Assembly (NCBI GenBank): GCA_016707175.1
Contig: JADJIB010000001.1
Location: forward strand, 124,001 to 188,000
Source of the DNA: Candidatus Phosphoribacter hodrii
GTDB taxonomy: Bacteria > Actinomycetota > Actinomycetes > Actinomycetales > Dermatophilaceae
Direction of reading: 5' to 3'
Length of the DNA stretch: 64,000 bases
The stretch's first letter is position 1. Every line of letters begins with the position of its first letter. Shown one piece after another: positions 1 through 8,613 of the stretch. The notes beneath the pieces are model-generated. The model was not told where the DNA came from and ran no database searches. It worked only from the letters and a program-made list of their open reading frames with translations. The translations under genes were made by a program, and so were the position numbers.

Positions 1-119
1 TTGATCAACTCGACAACCGCCGGGTTGGTGTCCGCTCCGACGACAGTCATCCCCGAGCGGGCGAACTGGACTGCCAGGGGCAACCCGATCTTGCCCAGCC
101 CAACGACGGTGACGCTCAC
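1..119 (-). CDS. Nucleotide-sugar dehydrogenase, N-terminal fragment (cut by window edge)
   Basis: The first 39 codons of a UDP-glucose/GDP-mannose dehydrogenase family protein run off the left edge. The start is GTG, preceded by a GAAGGAG ribosome-binding site. The translation opens with a Rossmann beta-strand and the dinucleotide-binding motif VGLGKIGLPLA, followed by an acidic residue after the second strand (VGADTNP). This is typical of UDP-N-acetylmannosamine or UDP-glucose 6-dehydrogenases, which oxidise the C6 hydroxyl of a nucleotide sugar with NAD. The GLGKIG form of the motif resembles WecC/TuaD-like enzymes, but the substrate cannot be decided from this fragment. It is distinct from the complete dehydrogenase at 6128-7297. 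Confidence 0.8.
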   Translation of the reverse strand, partial: MSVTVVGLGKIGLPLAVQFARSGMTVVGADTNPAVVELI

Positions 120-205
120 CAGTCTCCTTCGTGTGGTTTCCTGCTGACGGCTCCAGCGCGACGCCTTTCACAGCCACCAGAGTCTATCCCCCGCCGGGGC
201 GGCTC

Positions 206-239
206 GGCCTCGCCCACCGTCGATGCGGTGAGCGAGGCC
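206..239 (-). terminator. Stem-loop terminator downstream of lhgO
   Basis: Two 14-base arms (206-219 and 226-239) pair with one G-U-type mismatch around a 6-base loop. The structure lies about 28 bases past the lhgO stop on the minus strand. There is no clear U tract, which is common for actinobacterial terminators. Confidence 0.6.
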
Positions 240-267
240 ACACCACATTGACGCAGGAACGGCAACC

Positions 268-1455
268 TCAACGGCGCCCAAGGTCGAGGCGACCGGCGAG
301 GTAGTCGGCAATCTCCAAGGCAGCCGTGGCAGCGGGCGAAGGAGCGTTCAGGACGTGTACTTGCCGACTCTGGGTCTGGACAAGGAAGTCTTCGACCATC
401 GAGCCGTCTCTGCGGAGCGCCTGCGCCCGCACTCCCGCTGCGACCGGCTGCAGGTCCTGAGGCTCGATGCCTGGCACCATCCGACTCAGGCTAGCGGCGA
501 ACCGGCGGCGGGACAAAGAGCGGGCCACTTCCCGAGCGCCTGGGACGACGTTGCGCCGAGCCAGGGCCCATAACCCGGGCCACGCCAGCGATTCGCGTAA
601 TTCGGCCAGATCGACGTCGCGCCAGGTGTAGCCCTCTCGGCGCAGTGCGAACACGGCATTCGGCCCCGCATGCACCCCTCCGGTGATCATCCGGGTCAGA
701 TGCACACCAAGAAACGGAAAGCGGGGATCAGGCACCGGGTAGATGAGTCCGCGCACAAGATAGTGCTTCTCCGGTACCAGTTCGAAGTACTCGCCACGGA
801 ACGGCACGATCCGAGCGGCCGGACGCAGCCCGCACGCCGCCGCTACCCGGTCGGCATACAGCCCTGCACACGCCACCAGGGCGTCCACCTGGAATGCCCC
901 CAACGAGGTGCTCACCTCGACGCCCGAGCCCCGGGATTGGGCAGCGTGGAAGGTGACGCCCAGGCGCACCTCTCCCCCTGCGTCGACCAGGTCGGCAGCC
1001 AGGGCTCGGCATACCCCCGGGTAATCGATGATCCCCGTGGTCTGGACGTGCAGCGCTTGCACGCACCGGGCGTAGGGTTCACGCTCTCGGGCCTGTCCGG
1101 GGGTCAGCATGGTGGCGGTCACTCCGTTGGCGGCAGCCCGTTCAGCGAGTCTGGCCAACCCGGGCAGCTCCGTTTCGTCGCAAGCCACGACGAGTTTGCC
1201 GCACGTCTCGAAAGCAACCCCCTTGGCCCGGGCGTAGGCATACATCGACGCCGAGCCAGCGACCGCCATCCGGGCCTTCAGACTGCCCGGGGCGTAATAC
1301 AGCCCAGCATGGACGACCCCTGAGTTACGACCGGTCTGGTGTTGGGCGAGGGACGACTCCTTTTCCATCAGCACGACTTCGTGGCCGCGCTGGGCCAACG
1401 CCCGCGCCGTCGCCAGCCCGACGATTCCACCCCCAACGACGGCAACTGTGCTCAC
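268..1455 (-). CDS. lhgO: L-2-hydroxyglutarate oxidase family FAD-dependent oxidoreductase
   Basis: This 395-residue flavoprotein of the DAO superfamily has the FAD-binding motif GGGIVGLATA near residue 8 and an acidic residue after strand 2 (LMEKE). It also has the LhgO signature TGRNSGVVHAGLYY around residues 41-54. Characterised relatives oxidise L-2-hydroxyglutarate to 2-oxoglutarate and pass electrons to the respiratory chain. Length matches the family (about 400). The ATG start follows closely on the conserved N-terminus. It is transcribed away from the IS1182-like element, whose left end begins 14 bases upstream, so its promoter has probably been separated from its ancestral neighbour. 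A role in glycan synthesis is not implied; it may be a bystander in the locus. Confidence 0.85.
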   Translation of the reverse strand: MSTVAVVGGGIVGLATARALAQRGHEVVLMEKESSLAQHQTGRNSGVVHAGLYYAPGSLKARMAVAGSASMYAYARAKGVAFETCGKLVVACDETELPGLARLAERAAANGVTATMLTPGQAREREPYARCVQALHVQTTGIIDYPGVCRALAADLVDAGGEVRLGVTFHAAQSRGSGVEVSTSLGAFQVDALVACAGLYADRVAAACGLRPAARIVPFRGEYFELVPEKHYLVRGLIYPVPDPRFPFLGVHLTRMITGGVHAGPNAVFALRREGYTWRDVDLAELRESLAWPGLWALARRNVVPGAREVARSLSRRRFAASLSRMVPGIEPQDLQPVAAGVRAQALRRDGSMVEDFLVQTQSRQVHVLNAPSPAATAALEIADYLAGRLDLGRR

Positions 1456-1585
1456 CCGGCTGAGGCTAACCCGGATCGTTCACGGGATCTTGGGGTTGAC
1501 CCCGTTTCGTGGACATCGGTTAGGAGGCTGCTGAACAATGGCGCGCCTCCGGGCGGGCGGTGCATGGGTCGGTAATGGTTGAGTC

Positions 1586-2631
1586 ATGCAGGGTGAGTCG
1601 GATCGGCAGCGTGATTTGCTGGATGTGGAGTCGGTGGCCGGGCACCTGCTTGAGCCGGGCAGCGTGTTCGCGTTGCTGGCTGAGCATCGGAACCGGTTGT
1701 TCCCGAGCGAGTTGTTCGCCGACCTGTTCCCCTCGGGGCGGGGACGGCCCTCGATCCCGGGCGAGGTGATCGCGACGGTGATCGTGCTGCAGTCGCTGTA
1801 CGGGCATTCGGACCGCGAAGCGGTCGATGCGCTCTCGTTCGACCTGCGGTGGAAGGCGGCGTGTGGTTATGCGATCGACGCGAAGGGTTTCGACTCCTCG
1901 ACGCTGACGTACTGGCGCAAGCGGTTGGCGGTCAGCAACCGTCCGCAGCGGATCTTCGAGGTCGTCCGCGACGTGATTGCCGAGACCGGTGCTGTGAAGG
2001 GGAAGACCCGTCGGGCGCTGGACTCGACGGTCCTGGATGACGCGGTCGCCCGCCAGGACACGGTGACCCAGTTGGTGGCCCAGGTCCGTCGGGTCGGACG
2101 CGAGGTCACTGGCGCGAAGGACCTGATCACCACCGAGTGCACGCGACTTGCTGAGCTCACTGGCCAGGGGTATGACCAGACGGGGAAGCCGCTGATCGCG
2201 TGGGATGACCCCGTTGCCCGCGACGAGCTGGTGTCCGCGCTGGTCGGTGATGCGCTCGCGCTGCTCGCGGCGTTGGATGTTGAGGCGATCACCAAGGAGG
2301 GCGGGAAGCCGGCCGAAGCGATCGCGCTGCTGCCGCTGGTCGCCGGTCAGGACGTGGAACCGGCCCCGGACTCCGACGGCACCGACGGACGGTGGCGCAT
2401 CGCCCGGGCGACGGCACCGGATCGGGTGATCTCGACCGTCGACCCCGACACCCGACACGCCCACAAGACCCGCGAACGCCGCCAGGACGGGTTCAAGGCC
2501 CACGTCGTGGTCGAGCCCGACACCGGGCTGACCACCATGTGAGCTGACCAAGACCAACGGTGCCGAGAACTCCGACGCCACCGTCGGAGCGGAGCTGGTG
2601 ACCACCGACCCCACCATCGGCGAAGACGGAA
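1586..2631 (+). pseudogene. IS1182-family transposase, frameshifted and truncated
   Basis: The open frame (1586-2542, 318 codons) resembles the N-terminal part of IS1182/IS5-like DDE transposases. Visible features are the helical region GRGRPSIPGEVIATVIVLQ, the DLRWKAACGY segment, the first catalytic region ALDSTVLDD and a second conserved block HKTRERRQDGFKAHVVVEPDTG. A TGA follows at 2540. Adding one base there restores the expected continuation (CELTKTNGAENSD), which is readable up to the IS3 boundary at 2632. The gene therefore has a single-base frameshift and is then cut by the IS3 insertion. The remaining C-terminal third was not found beyond the IS3 element. Confidence 0.8.
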
Positions 2632-2661
2632 TGAGGTTCCCCCCAAATCGTGGAGGGTTCC

Positions 2662-3554
2662 TTATGCCGCCTCCGGTTGGAGGGCGGTGGTGGTCTCGAA
2701 GGTGACTGGGGCCATCATCGCAGCCGAACTGTGACGACGGTGGGTGTTGTAGAACTCGAAGCACCACTCGGCCACGACCTGTTGGGCATGGTCGGGGTCG
2801 GTGAACTCGTGCCGGGACAAGACCTCCCACTCCAGGGTGGAGAAGAACGCCTCCGCGGCGGCGTTGTCGAAACACGACCCGACCCGGCCCATCGATTGGC
2901 GGATCCTGCTGTTGCGGCACAGTGTCGTGAACGAGTCCGCGGTGTAGGTCGAGCCGCGATCGGTGTGGAAGATGACCCCGCGGATGGCGTCGAGGCCGCC
3001 GCGGACCGCGATTGCCATCCGGATCGCGGCACACGCCAGGTCGGCGTCGGGGTGCCGGGACGTCGCCGCCCCGAGGAGCCGACGGGAGTACAGGTCGATG
3101 ACCGTGGCCAGGTACAACTTCCCGGCCGCGGTGGGGATCTCGGTGATATCCCCGACCCACTTGGTGTTGATGACGGTGGCGGTGAAGTCGCGTCGCAGCA
3201 GGTCCGGGAAAGGCGCCTTGGTCTTGTCCTGCCGGGTCAACCCGTTGCGGCGCTTGACTTTTCGCGCGACCAGACCTTGCCGGCGCATCGAGTCAGCGAC
3301 CGTCTTCTCGCTCACCTTCCACCCCTTCTCGCGAAGGTCGACGAACAACCTGGGAGACCCGTGCAGGCCACGGCGAGCAACGAACTCCTTCGCGACCGCG
3401 GCGTCGACCTTGGCCCGCCGCGGGCCGACTTAGTCGGCTGCCGGCTAGACCATTTGTAGAACCACGACACGCTCACCCCCAGGAGCAGACACGTGACCGC
3501 GACGGGCACCCGGTACAAGGTCCTCTGGTCGGCGATGAAGCGTGCCACGCTCAC
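2662..3554 (-). pseudogene. IS3 orfB (DDE transposase), one frameshift
   Basis: OrfB begins at a GTG that overlaps the orfA stop (GTGA) and reads SVARFIADQRTLYRVPVAVT, the HTH_21 region. The frame is lost near 3415-3430 and resumes as a 228-codon frame starting around RRAKVDAAVAKEF. The resumed part is a complete rve integrase core with all three catalytic acids visible: WVGDIT, HTDRGS and DNAAAEAFF. One extra or missing base in the GCCCGCGGCGGGCC stretch explains the break. If this is a sequencing error, the IS is active; if real, transposition needs a functional copy elsewhere. Confidence 0.82.
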
Positions 3555-3841
3555 TTCGTCGCCTCCTTCACCCACAGGACCACGGATCGCTTGAGGACAT
3601 CACGCTCCATCCGCAACTCGGCGACCTCAGCCCGCAGCCGCTTCAACTCGGCGATATCGCCGGTCGACAGCCCGACCGTGCCCTCCCTGGCCTGCCGGTC
3701 CAGGTTCACCCAGTTACCCAGCGTCCCCTCATTCACGCCCAGGTCCCGAGCGACCTGGGCGATCGGTTTGCTGGACTCCCGCACGATCCGGACCGCTCCC
3801 TCGCGGAACTCCCGATCGAACTTTCGTCTCTTCTCTGGCAT
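3551..3841 (-). CDS. IS3 orfA (HTH transposase subunit)
   Basis: This is a 96-residue HTH_Tnp_1 protein. The start MPEKRRKFDREFREGAV is chosen because AAGGAGA lies three bases upstream and the sequence matches the usual IS3 OrfA N-terminus. A helix-turn-helix (IAQVARDLGVNEGTLGNWV) binds the terminal repeats. It is followed by a leucine-rich coiled coil (ELKRLRAEVAELRMERDVLKR) used for multimerisation with OrfB. OrfA and OrfB overlap by four bases, where IS3 elements normally make a fused OrfAB by -1 frameshifting. I did not find an obvious slippery heptamer at the junction. Confidence 0.85.
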   Translation of the reverse strand: MPEKRRKFDREFREGAVRIVRESSKPIAQVARDLGVNEGTLGNWVNLDRQAREGTVGLSTGDIAELKRLRAEVAELRMERDVLKRSVVLWVKEATK

Positions 3842-4095
3842 GGCTCTCCTTATAGCCGATGCCTCCACGATCCGGGGGGAACCTCACCAAGCCAGCCGAC
3901 CACGAAGTACGCTTCACCTACGGAGTGCCTTCCACTCGGGAACCTCAGACCATCAGCAAGTCCAAGTTTCCCCTGTCGGATAGGCACTTCCGTGCTGTCA
4001 CACTCCGATCAACCCACGATCCCGTGAACGATCCGGGCTAATGGGAGTGCAGCCATTCGTCTGGGCGTCTGGAGCCGCGACGCCGCCCGTGCTCG

Positions 4096-5073
4096 CTACT
4101 CTGCGTCGATCCCCGGGTCGCCCTGATAGGGGCCGGCGCGGCGGCGCTGATGCGCCGCGAGTGCCGCCGCGATCCCAGCCATGGACAGATCCCCGATGGT
4201 CAGAAACACGCGGGAGATCGCGGCATACGCCACGGCACGACCGATCCCGACCAGCGGCGCCAGAGCGGTGACCAGGACCGTCTCGCGCACCCCGGCGCCG
4301 GAGGGCAGCACGAAGAAGAAGAGACCGGAGATCATCGCCAGGGCCATCGCTCCGATGGTCAGGCCGAAGTTCTCGAAGGTCGGGACGACTACTTCCCGGG
4401 TCAGCAACCAGACGTGGACGCCGAAGAACACATAGGACGCCAGCGCCCAACCGAGTGATCCTGCCACGGTTCGTTTGCGGATCCGGTGGTCCTGGCTGGG
4501 GCGACCGAGCACCCGGAAGCCCCGGCCAGCGGCCGAGGACAGCACCCTCGGGTGCAGACCGATGATGCCCAGCGGCAGCAGCACGTAGAGCCATCGGAGC
4601 CGCTCCAGGCCCGGGTTGGCGTGGGTCACGGCAGGGATGGCCAGCGAGCCGACGGTCAGCGCGGCCACCACGGCAACGGCGAGCGAAAACACGTTTGCAG
4701 TGAAAACCCGGGCTCGGGCCACCCCAGCGCGGCGGCCTAGTTCGAGTTGCAGGATGTAGGCCCAGACCGAGCCGGGCACATACTTCCCCAACTGGCCGAC
4801 GAGGAAGATCTGACCGCCGCGGGCCGGCCCCACCGGGGTGCCTAGGTCGTCGACAAAGACTTGCCAGCTCATCGTCGCGCACGCGATACCGACCGGCACA
4901 GCAAGCAGGGACGGCAGCCAGGTACGCACTTCTAAGCTGGCCAATGTCGCTGATACCTCGGACCAATTGCGCCAGAGAGCCGCCACAGCAGCGACGAGCA
5001 CTAGCCCGATCAGCACCGCCCGCGTCGTGCGCAGGAGCGTGGCTCGCCTCATCGCATCGCACGCGCCGACCAC
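4096..5073 (-). CDS. Lysylphosphatidylglycerol synthase TM-region / flippase-like membrane protein
   Basis: A roughly 325-residue polytopic membrane protein of the UPF0104/LPG_synthase_TM family (related to the MprF flippase half and AglD). Eight or so hydrophobic helices run through the sequence. The family hallmarks LGKYVPGSVWAY (about residue 95) and LPSGAGVRETVLVTAL near the C-terminal third are present. Members in polysaccharide loci are thought to move lipid-linked precursors, but no substrate is established. The start is uncertain: GTG at 5073 or ATG at 5052 (MRRATLLRTTR), neither with a strong ribosome-binding site. It is divergent from the oxidoreductase at 5160, so a shared promoter region of about 90 bases lies between them. 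Its 3' end is next to the IS1182 right end. Confidence 0.8.
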   Translation of the reverse strand: MVGACDAMRRATLLRTTRAVLIGLVLVAAVAALWRNWSEVSATLASLEVRTWLPSLLAVPVGIACATMSWQVFVDDLGTPVGPARGGQIFLVGQLGKYVPGSVWAYILQLELGRRAGVARARVFTANVFSLAVAVVAALTVGSLAIPAVTHANPGLERLRWLYVLLPLGIIGLHPRVLSSAAGRGFRVLGRPSQDHRIRKRTVAGSLGWALASYVFFGVHVWLLTREVVVPTFENFGLTIGAMALAMISGLFFFVLPSGAGVRETVLVTALAPLVGIGRAVAYAAISRVFLTIGDLSMAGIAAALAAHQRRRAGPYQGDPGIDAE

Positions 5074-5159
5074 TCGCGCGGAATGGGCGGCAGCTTGGTC
5101 ACGAGACTAGTCTGGCCCACGCACTCGATGGTGTCATCGGCGCCACAGGGAGGAAGACC

Positions 5160-6131
5160 ATGACCGCGCCACTCGCCGTCGCCCTCGTCGGATCGGGCTC
5201 GATGGGGCTAAACCATGCCCGGGTGATCGCCACCGGGCCGCGAACCACTCTCGCAGTCGTCATCGACCCCTCGGAGCGGGCTGGCCGGGCCACCGCGCAG
5301 CGATACGGGGCACGTTGGGCCCCGTCGTTGGATGCCCTCGAGGGCGTGGATGCTGCGGTCGTCGCCGCGTCGACTGAGCATCACCGTGGCCTCGCCCTGC
5401 CGATCATCGCGGCCGGCCTCCCGTTGCTCATCGAGAAGCCGGTGTGCCCGTCATTGGCGCAGACCCGTGAGGTCGTCGATGCGTCGCGGGTAGCTGGAAC
5501 GCCCCTGCAGTGCGGCCTGCTCGAGCGCTTCAACCCTGCGGTGGTCACTGCCCTCCAGATGATCCAGGAACCCTGCTACATCCGAGCGGAACGGCACTCC
5601 CCGTATGCCGCCCGGATCAAGACCGGGGTCGGGTGGGACCTCCTCGTCCACGACGTGGACCTCGTCGTGCGAGCGTTCGGTGGGCTGGCCCCCACGTCAC
5701 TTGGTGTGGAAGTCGGCCAGTTCCACCCCGAGTCAGTGCCCGGGGCGGAGGACCTCGTCGAGGCATCGCTGCGCTTCGCTGGTGGCGGGATTGCATCAGT
5801 CTCGGCAAGTCGGGTCGGGCAGCGGAAAGTGCGGAGCATGGTGGTTCAAGAGCTGGACCGGATGATCGAGGTCGATCTGCTGCGCCGGGGGGTGACCGCC
5901 TACCGGCATACGACGATTGAGGGTGAGGTAGGACGCGGTGGCTACCGGCAGATGACCGAGATCGAGGTGCCCGAGATCCTCGGGGTCGAGCCCCTCGTTG
6001 CTCAGCTGGCCCACTTCGTCGACCTCGTCGATGGCCGGGTCCAGCTCGACGCCGAGCGTGACTCGATCCTGCCTGCCCACGAGGTAGTCGACGCAGTTCT
6101 CTCCGCTGGGGCCGATAGCCTCTCATCATGA
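5160..6131 (+). CDS. Gfo/Idh/MocA family sugar oxidoreductase
   Basis: A 323-residue NAD(P)-dependent oxidoreductase. The ATG at 5160 is chosen because AGGGAGG lies just upstream and the Rossmann motif VALVGSGSMGLNHAR starts at residue 6. Upstream in-frame sequence does not look coding. The EKP motif (LLIEKPVCPSL), where the conserved lysine normally contacts substrate, is present around residue 90, as is a catalytic-domain histidine region (DLLVHDVDLV). Family members commonly oxidise the 3-position or C2 of nucleotide sugars (WlbA/WbpB type). The stop overlaps the start of the UDP-sugar dehydrogenase by four bases (ATGA), which indicates translational coupling and a shared glycan pathway. 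Confidence 0.88.
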   Translation: MTAPLAVALVGSGSMGLNHARVIATGPRTTLAVVIDPSERAGRATAQRYGARWAPSLDALEGVDAAVVAASTEHHRGLALPIIAAGLPLLIEKPVCPSLAQTREVVDASRVAGTPLQCGLLERFNPAVVTALQMIQEPCYIRAERHSPYAARIKTGVGWDLLVHDVDLVVRAFGGLAPTSLGVEVGQFHPESVPGAEDLVEASLRFAGGGIASVSASRVGQRKVRSMVVQELDRMIEVDLLRRGVTAYRHTTIEGEVGRGGYRQMTEIEVPEILGVEPLVAQLAHFVDLVDGRVQLDAERDSILPAHEVVDAVLSAGADSLSS

Positions 6132-7297
6132 AGGTGACCGTGGTGGGGCTCGGCTACGTTGGCATGGCCAACGCCGTCCTCTTGTCCAAGCACCACGACG
6201 TCACGGCCTACGACATCGACCCGGTCAAGGTGCAACTCGTCCGGGATCGGCAATCACCAATCGCCGACGAGCTCATTGAGGCGGCACTTGCCACGGGTTC
6301 AGCACGGCTGAGCGCCACAACGGACCCCCTCTCGGCTTACCGCGATGCCGAGGTTGTCATCATCGCGACCCCGACGGACTACAACTCCGACACCCACTAC
6401 TTTGACACCTCATCCGTTGAGTCTGTCATCGCCGACATCCTCGCGATTGCCGCGAACGCGCTCATCGTGGTGAAGTCCACCATCCCCGTCGGGTTCACCA
6501 GGCGCATGCGGGACGGACACCCAGGGGCCCGCATCCTCTTCGCCCCCGAGTTCCTCCGCGAGGGCCACGCCCTCTATGACAACCTGCACCCGAGCCGGAT
6601 CATCGTGTCCGACCCGGGGCCAGACGCGCAAATGTTCGCAGCGTTGCTCATCGAGGGCGCGGAGGATCCGGAGCCGCCCGTCATGCTGACCGGGTCCACC
6701 GAGGCCGAGGCAATCAAGCTCTTTTCCAACACCTATCTCGCGATGCGGGTGGCCTACTTCAACGAGCTCGACACGTATGCCGTGCAGCATGGGCTGGACG
6801 CTCGGGACATCATTCGGGGCGTGGGTCTGGACCCTCGGATCGGCGCTCACTACAACAATCCGAGTTTCGGCTACGGCGGCTATTGCCTCCCCAAAGACAC
6901 CAAGCAACTGTTGGCGAACTACCGCGACGTGCCCCAAGTGCTCATCCAGGCAATCGTCGAGTCGAACACCAAGCGCAAAGATTTCATCGCCGCGGACATA
7001 CTCGCCAGCAAACCCGACGTGGTCGGTATTTATCGGCTTGCGATGAAGTCTGGGTCGGACAACTTCCGCTCCTCCTCGGTCCAAGGCGTCCTGCACCGCT
7101 TAGTGTCGGCCGGCGTCACGGTTCTGATTTACGAGCCCCTGCTTCACACCGACACCTTCAGGGGCTGCGAGGTAGTCACCGACATCACCGACTTCACGAC
7201 ACGTTCGGCCGTGATCGTCTGCAATCGAGCGGCCCCCGAGTTAGCGCACGTTCGCCACAAGCTCTATACCCGCGACGCCTTTGGAGGCGACGCCTGA
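6128..7297 (+). CDS. ugd: UDP-glucose 6-dehydrogenase, short (E. coli Ugd-like) form
   Basis: This 389-residue protein has the length of enteric Ugd (388) rather than the longer TuaD type. The NAD-binding motif VVGLGYVGMANA is at the N-terminus. The catalytic-cysteine loop is intact as GYGGYCLPKDTKQL around residues 250-262, and the conserved EFLREG segment that contacts substrate is present. The enzyme oxidises UDP-glucose to UDP-glucuronate in two NAD-dependent steps, supplying uronic acid for capsule or teichuronic acid. It is coupled to the preceding oxidoreductase by an ATGA overlap and followed immediately by a glycosyltransferase. Confidence 0.92.
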   Translation: MKVTVVGLGYVGMANAVLLSKHHDVTAYDIDPVKVQLVRDRQSPIADELIEAALATGSARLSATTDPLSAYRDAEVVIIATPTDYNSDTHYFDTSSVESVIADILAIAANALIVVKSTIPVGFTRRMRDGHPGARILFAPEFLREGHALYDNLHPSRIIVSDPGPDAQMFAALLIEGAEDPEPPVMLTGSTEAEAIKLFSNTYLAMRVAYFNELDTYAVQHGLDARDIIRGVGLDPRIGAHYNNPSFGYGGYCLPKDTKQLLANYRDVPQVLIQAIVESNTKRKDFIAADILASKPDVVGIYRLAMKSGSDNFRSSSVQGVLHRLVSAGVTVLIYEPLLHTDTFRGCEVVTDITDFTTRSAVIVCNRAAPELAHVRHKLYTRDAFGGDA

Positions 7298-7298
7298 C

Positions 7299-8063
7299 AT
7301 GAGCGAACGTTCGACCGGCCTGGTCAGTGTGGTCATGCCGACCTACAACTCTGCCGAATTCATCGAGGAGTCGATCCGGTCGGTCCAAGCCCAGAGCTAC
7401 CGGGACTGGGAGTTGATCCTCGTCGACGACTGCTCCACCGACGACACCGAACCGATCGTCGCCCGCCTTGCCGGCCTCGACTACCGCATCCGCTACCACC
7501 GGCTCGCCGTGAACTCCGGGGCAGCCATCGCTCGAACGAAGGCCATGGAACTCGCGGCAGGTCAGTACATCGCCTTCCTCGACAGCGACGATCTTTGGCG
7601 CCCCGACAAACTGGCCCGGCAGCTCGAATTCCTGCAGCGCACGGGTGCGCGGATAGTCTGCACGGCCTACGACCACATCGACGAAACTGGCGCGCCCATC
7701 GGGAGGCGCGTGCACAAGCCAAAGAAGCACGCCGACTATAACGACGTGCTGCTCAGTTGCCCCATAGGCAATTCGAGCGTGCTGTTCGATGCCGGAGCGC
7801 TGGGGATTTTTGTCGTCCCCAACATTCGCAAACGCAACGACGATGCCCTGTGGCTGCAGATGCTCAAGAAGGAGAAGCATATCCTCGGCATGCCTGATGT
7901 TCTCATGAGTTATCGCGTGCGCGCCAACTCCATTTCGGCTAACAAATGGTCACTCGTGCGTTACCACTGGACCCTGTATCGGGATATCGAGCACCTCTCG
8001 GTCCCCCGGTCGGCCTTCCATATCGTCGTGTGGGGGGCCCTCAAGACTCTGCGGATCAAATGA
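7299..8063 (+). CDS. Family 2 glycosyltransferase
   Basis: A 254-residue GT-A fold glycosyltransferase. It opens with VSVVMPTYNSAEFIEESIRSV, has the nucleotide-binding DDCSTDDT motif and the metal-binding DxD-like motif LDSDDLW near residue 97. The ATG at 7299 is preferred over an upstream TTG because GGAGG lies about 12 bases before it and it follows the ugd stop directly. There is no membrane segment, so transfer occurs at the cytoplasmic face, probably onto an undecaprenyl-linked acceptor. The sugar is unknown. ATA isoleucine codons outside the GGCATAC motif (for example near 7653 and 7766) are unlike the core genes of this window and suggest a separate origin for this part. Confidence 0.88.
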   Translation: MSERSTGLVSVVMPTYNSAEFIEESIRSVQAQSYRDWELILVDDCSTDDTEPIVARLAGLDYRIRYHRLAVNSGAAIARTKAMELAAGQYIAFLDSDDLWRPDKLARQLEFLQRTGARIVCTAYDHIDETGAPIGRRVHKPKKHADYNDVLLSCPIGNSSVLFDAGALGIFVVPNIRKRNDDALWLQMLKKEKHILGMPDVLMSYRVRANSISANKWSLVRYHWTLYRDIEHLSVPRSAFHIVVWGALKTLRIK

Positions 8064-8074
8064 CCCGCAGAGTC
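8045..8074 (+). terminator. Stem-loop terminator overlapping the GT2 stop codon
   Basis: A perfect 10-base stem (GACTCTGCGG at 8045-8054, CCGCAGAGTC at 8065-8074) encloses the TGA stop of the glycosyltransferase in its loop. It lies between convergent genes and could act in both directions. A short T-containing stretch follows, but no long U tract. Confidence 0.65.
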
Positions 8075-8172
8075 ATTCGTGGCCAATGGGACTGGCATGA
8101 CGGCACCCGGGTCACCTGCTGGGGACCGGGCGAGGACCACCAAGACCGAGTGCTGGCGTCGGCGTCATTCGT

Positions 8173-8613
8173 TCAGCGCGACACGAAGGTCGGTATGCCG
8201 TCCGCGTCGAAGTCGACGTGACCCACCACCCGTGCGGGCACGCCGGCCACGATGGCCCGGGCGGGCACGTTCTTGGTGACGACAGCACCGGCGCCGATGA
8301 CCGCTTCGTCCCCGATCGTCACGCCCATCTGGATGATGGCCCCGGCACCGACGAACACCCGATCGCCGATGACGACCGGTGCCCGCTCGACGACGTCGAA
8401 GCGACGCCCGCTCACACACCGTTTCGCCGATGAGTGCGTGTAGATCTGCGCCCCCGAGGAGATGTCGCACCCGGCACCGATGGTGAGGCCGCCCGACCCG
8501 TCGATGAGCGTGAACGCACCGATCCAAGTGCCAGCTCCGACCGAGGGCTCGCCGACCACCCACGCGTGCTCGTTCCACGGGTTCGGCGGGAGCCCGGCCG
8601 GTTGGTCGACCAT
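8173..8613 (-). CDS. Left-handed beta-helix (hexapeptide) acyltransferase
   Basis: A 146-residue trimeric hexapeptide-repeat acyltransferase of the maltose/serine O-acetyltransferase (WbbJ/WcaF-like) group. Repeats with small residues and aliphatics at every sixth position run from about residue 25 (VGAGTWIGAFTLIDG) to 130 (VGAGAIIQMGVTIGDEAVIGAGAVVTKNVPA). A histidine in the first coils (IYTHSS) is the probable catalytic base. It likely acetylates a sugar hydroxyl or an amino sugar made by the neighbouring DegT aminotransferase. The start overlaps the stop of the upstream epimerase gene (ATGA), so the two are coupled. A PglD-like N-acetylation role is possible but not proven. Confidence 0.85.
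   Translation of the reverse strand: MVDQPAGLPPNPWNEHAWVVGEPSVGAGTWIGAFTLIDGSGGLTIGAGCDISSGAQIYTHSSAKRCVSGRRFDVVERAPVVIGDRVFVGAGAIIQMGVTIGDEAVIGAGAVVTKNVPARAIVAGVPARVVGHVDFDADGIPTFVSR

Larger units (their letters stand above)
2632..3886 (-). mobile_element. IS3-family insertion sequence, 1255 bp
   Basis: Terminal inverted repeats of 25 bases (2632-2656 and 3862-3886) match at 23 positions; both begin TGAGGTTCCCCCC. Between them are an orfA HTH gene and an orfB DDE integrase in the usual IS3 order on the minus strand. I see no 3-4 base target duplication: left flank GGA/GAA, right flank CCA. This fits the adjacent deletion in the host IS1182 element. The left end interrupts the IS1182 transposase, so this is the younger insertion. 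Confidence 0.88.
1469..4036. mobile_element. IS1182-like element, degenerate, with an IS3 element inside
   Basis: An inverted repeat of roughly 30 bases bounds this region. The left copy (about 1469-1499) and right copy (about 4009-4036) share the core CCCGGATCGTTCACGGGAT. The four bases GCTA occur immediately outside both ends (1465-1468 and 4037-4040) and are a candidate target duplication. Inside lie the first 60-70% of an IS1182-type transposase and a complete IS3 element (2632-3886). Between them and the right end are about 120 bases with no recognisable transposase sequence, so the middle and C-terminal part of the original transposase has been deleted. The element cannot be autonomous. 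Confidence 0.75.

Noticed and set aside
1520..3160. Long minus-strand open frame across the IS elements
   Set aside because: It covers the IS1182 and IS3 genes in antisense and has arginine/proline-rich composition typical of GC-rich shadows.
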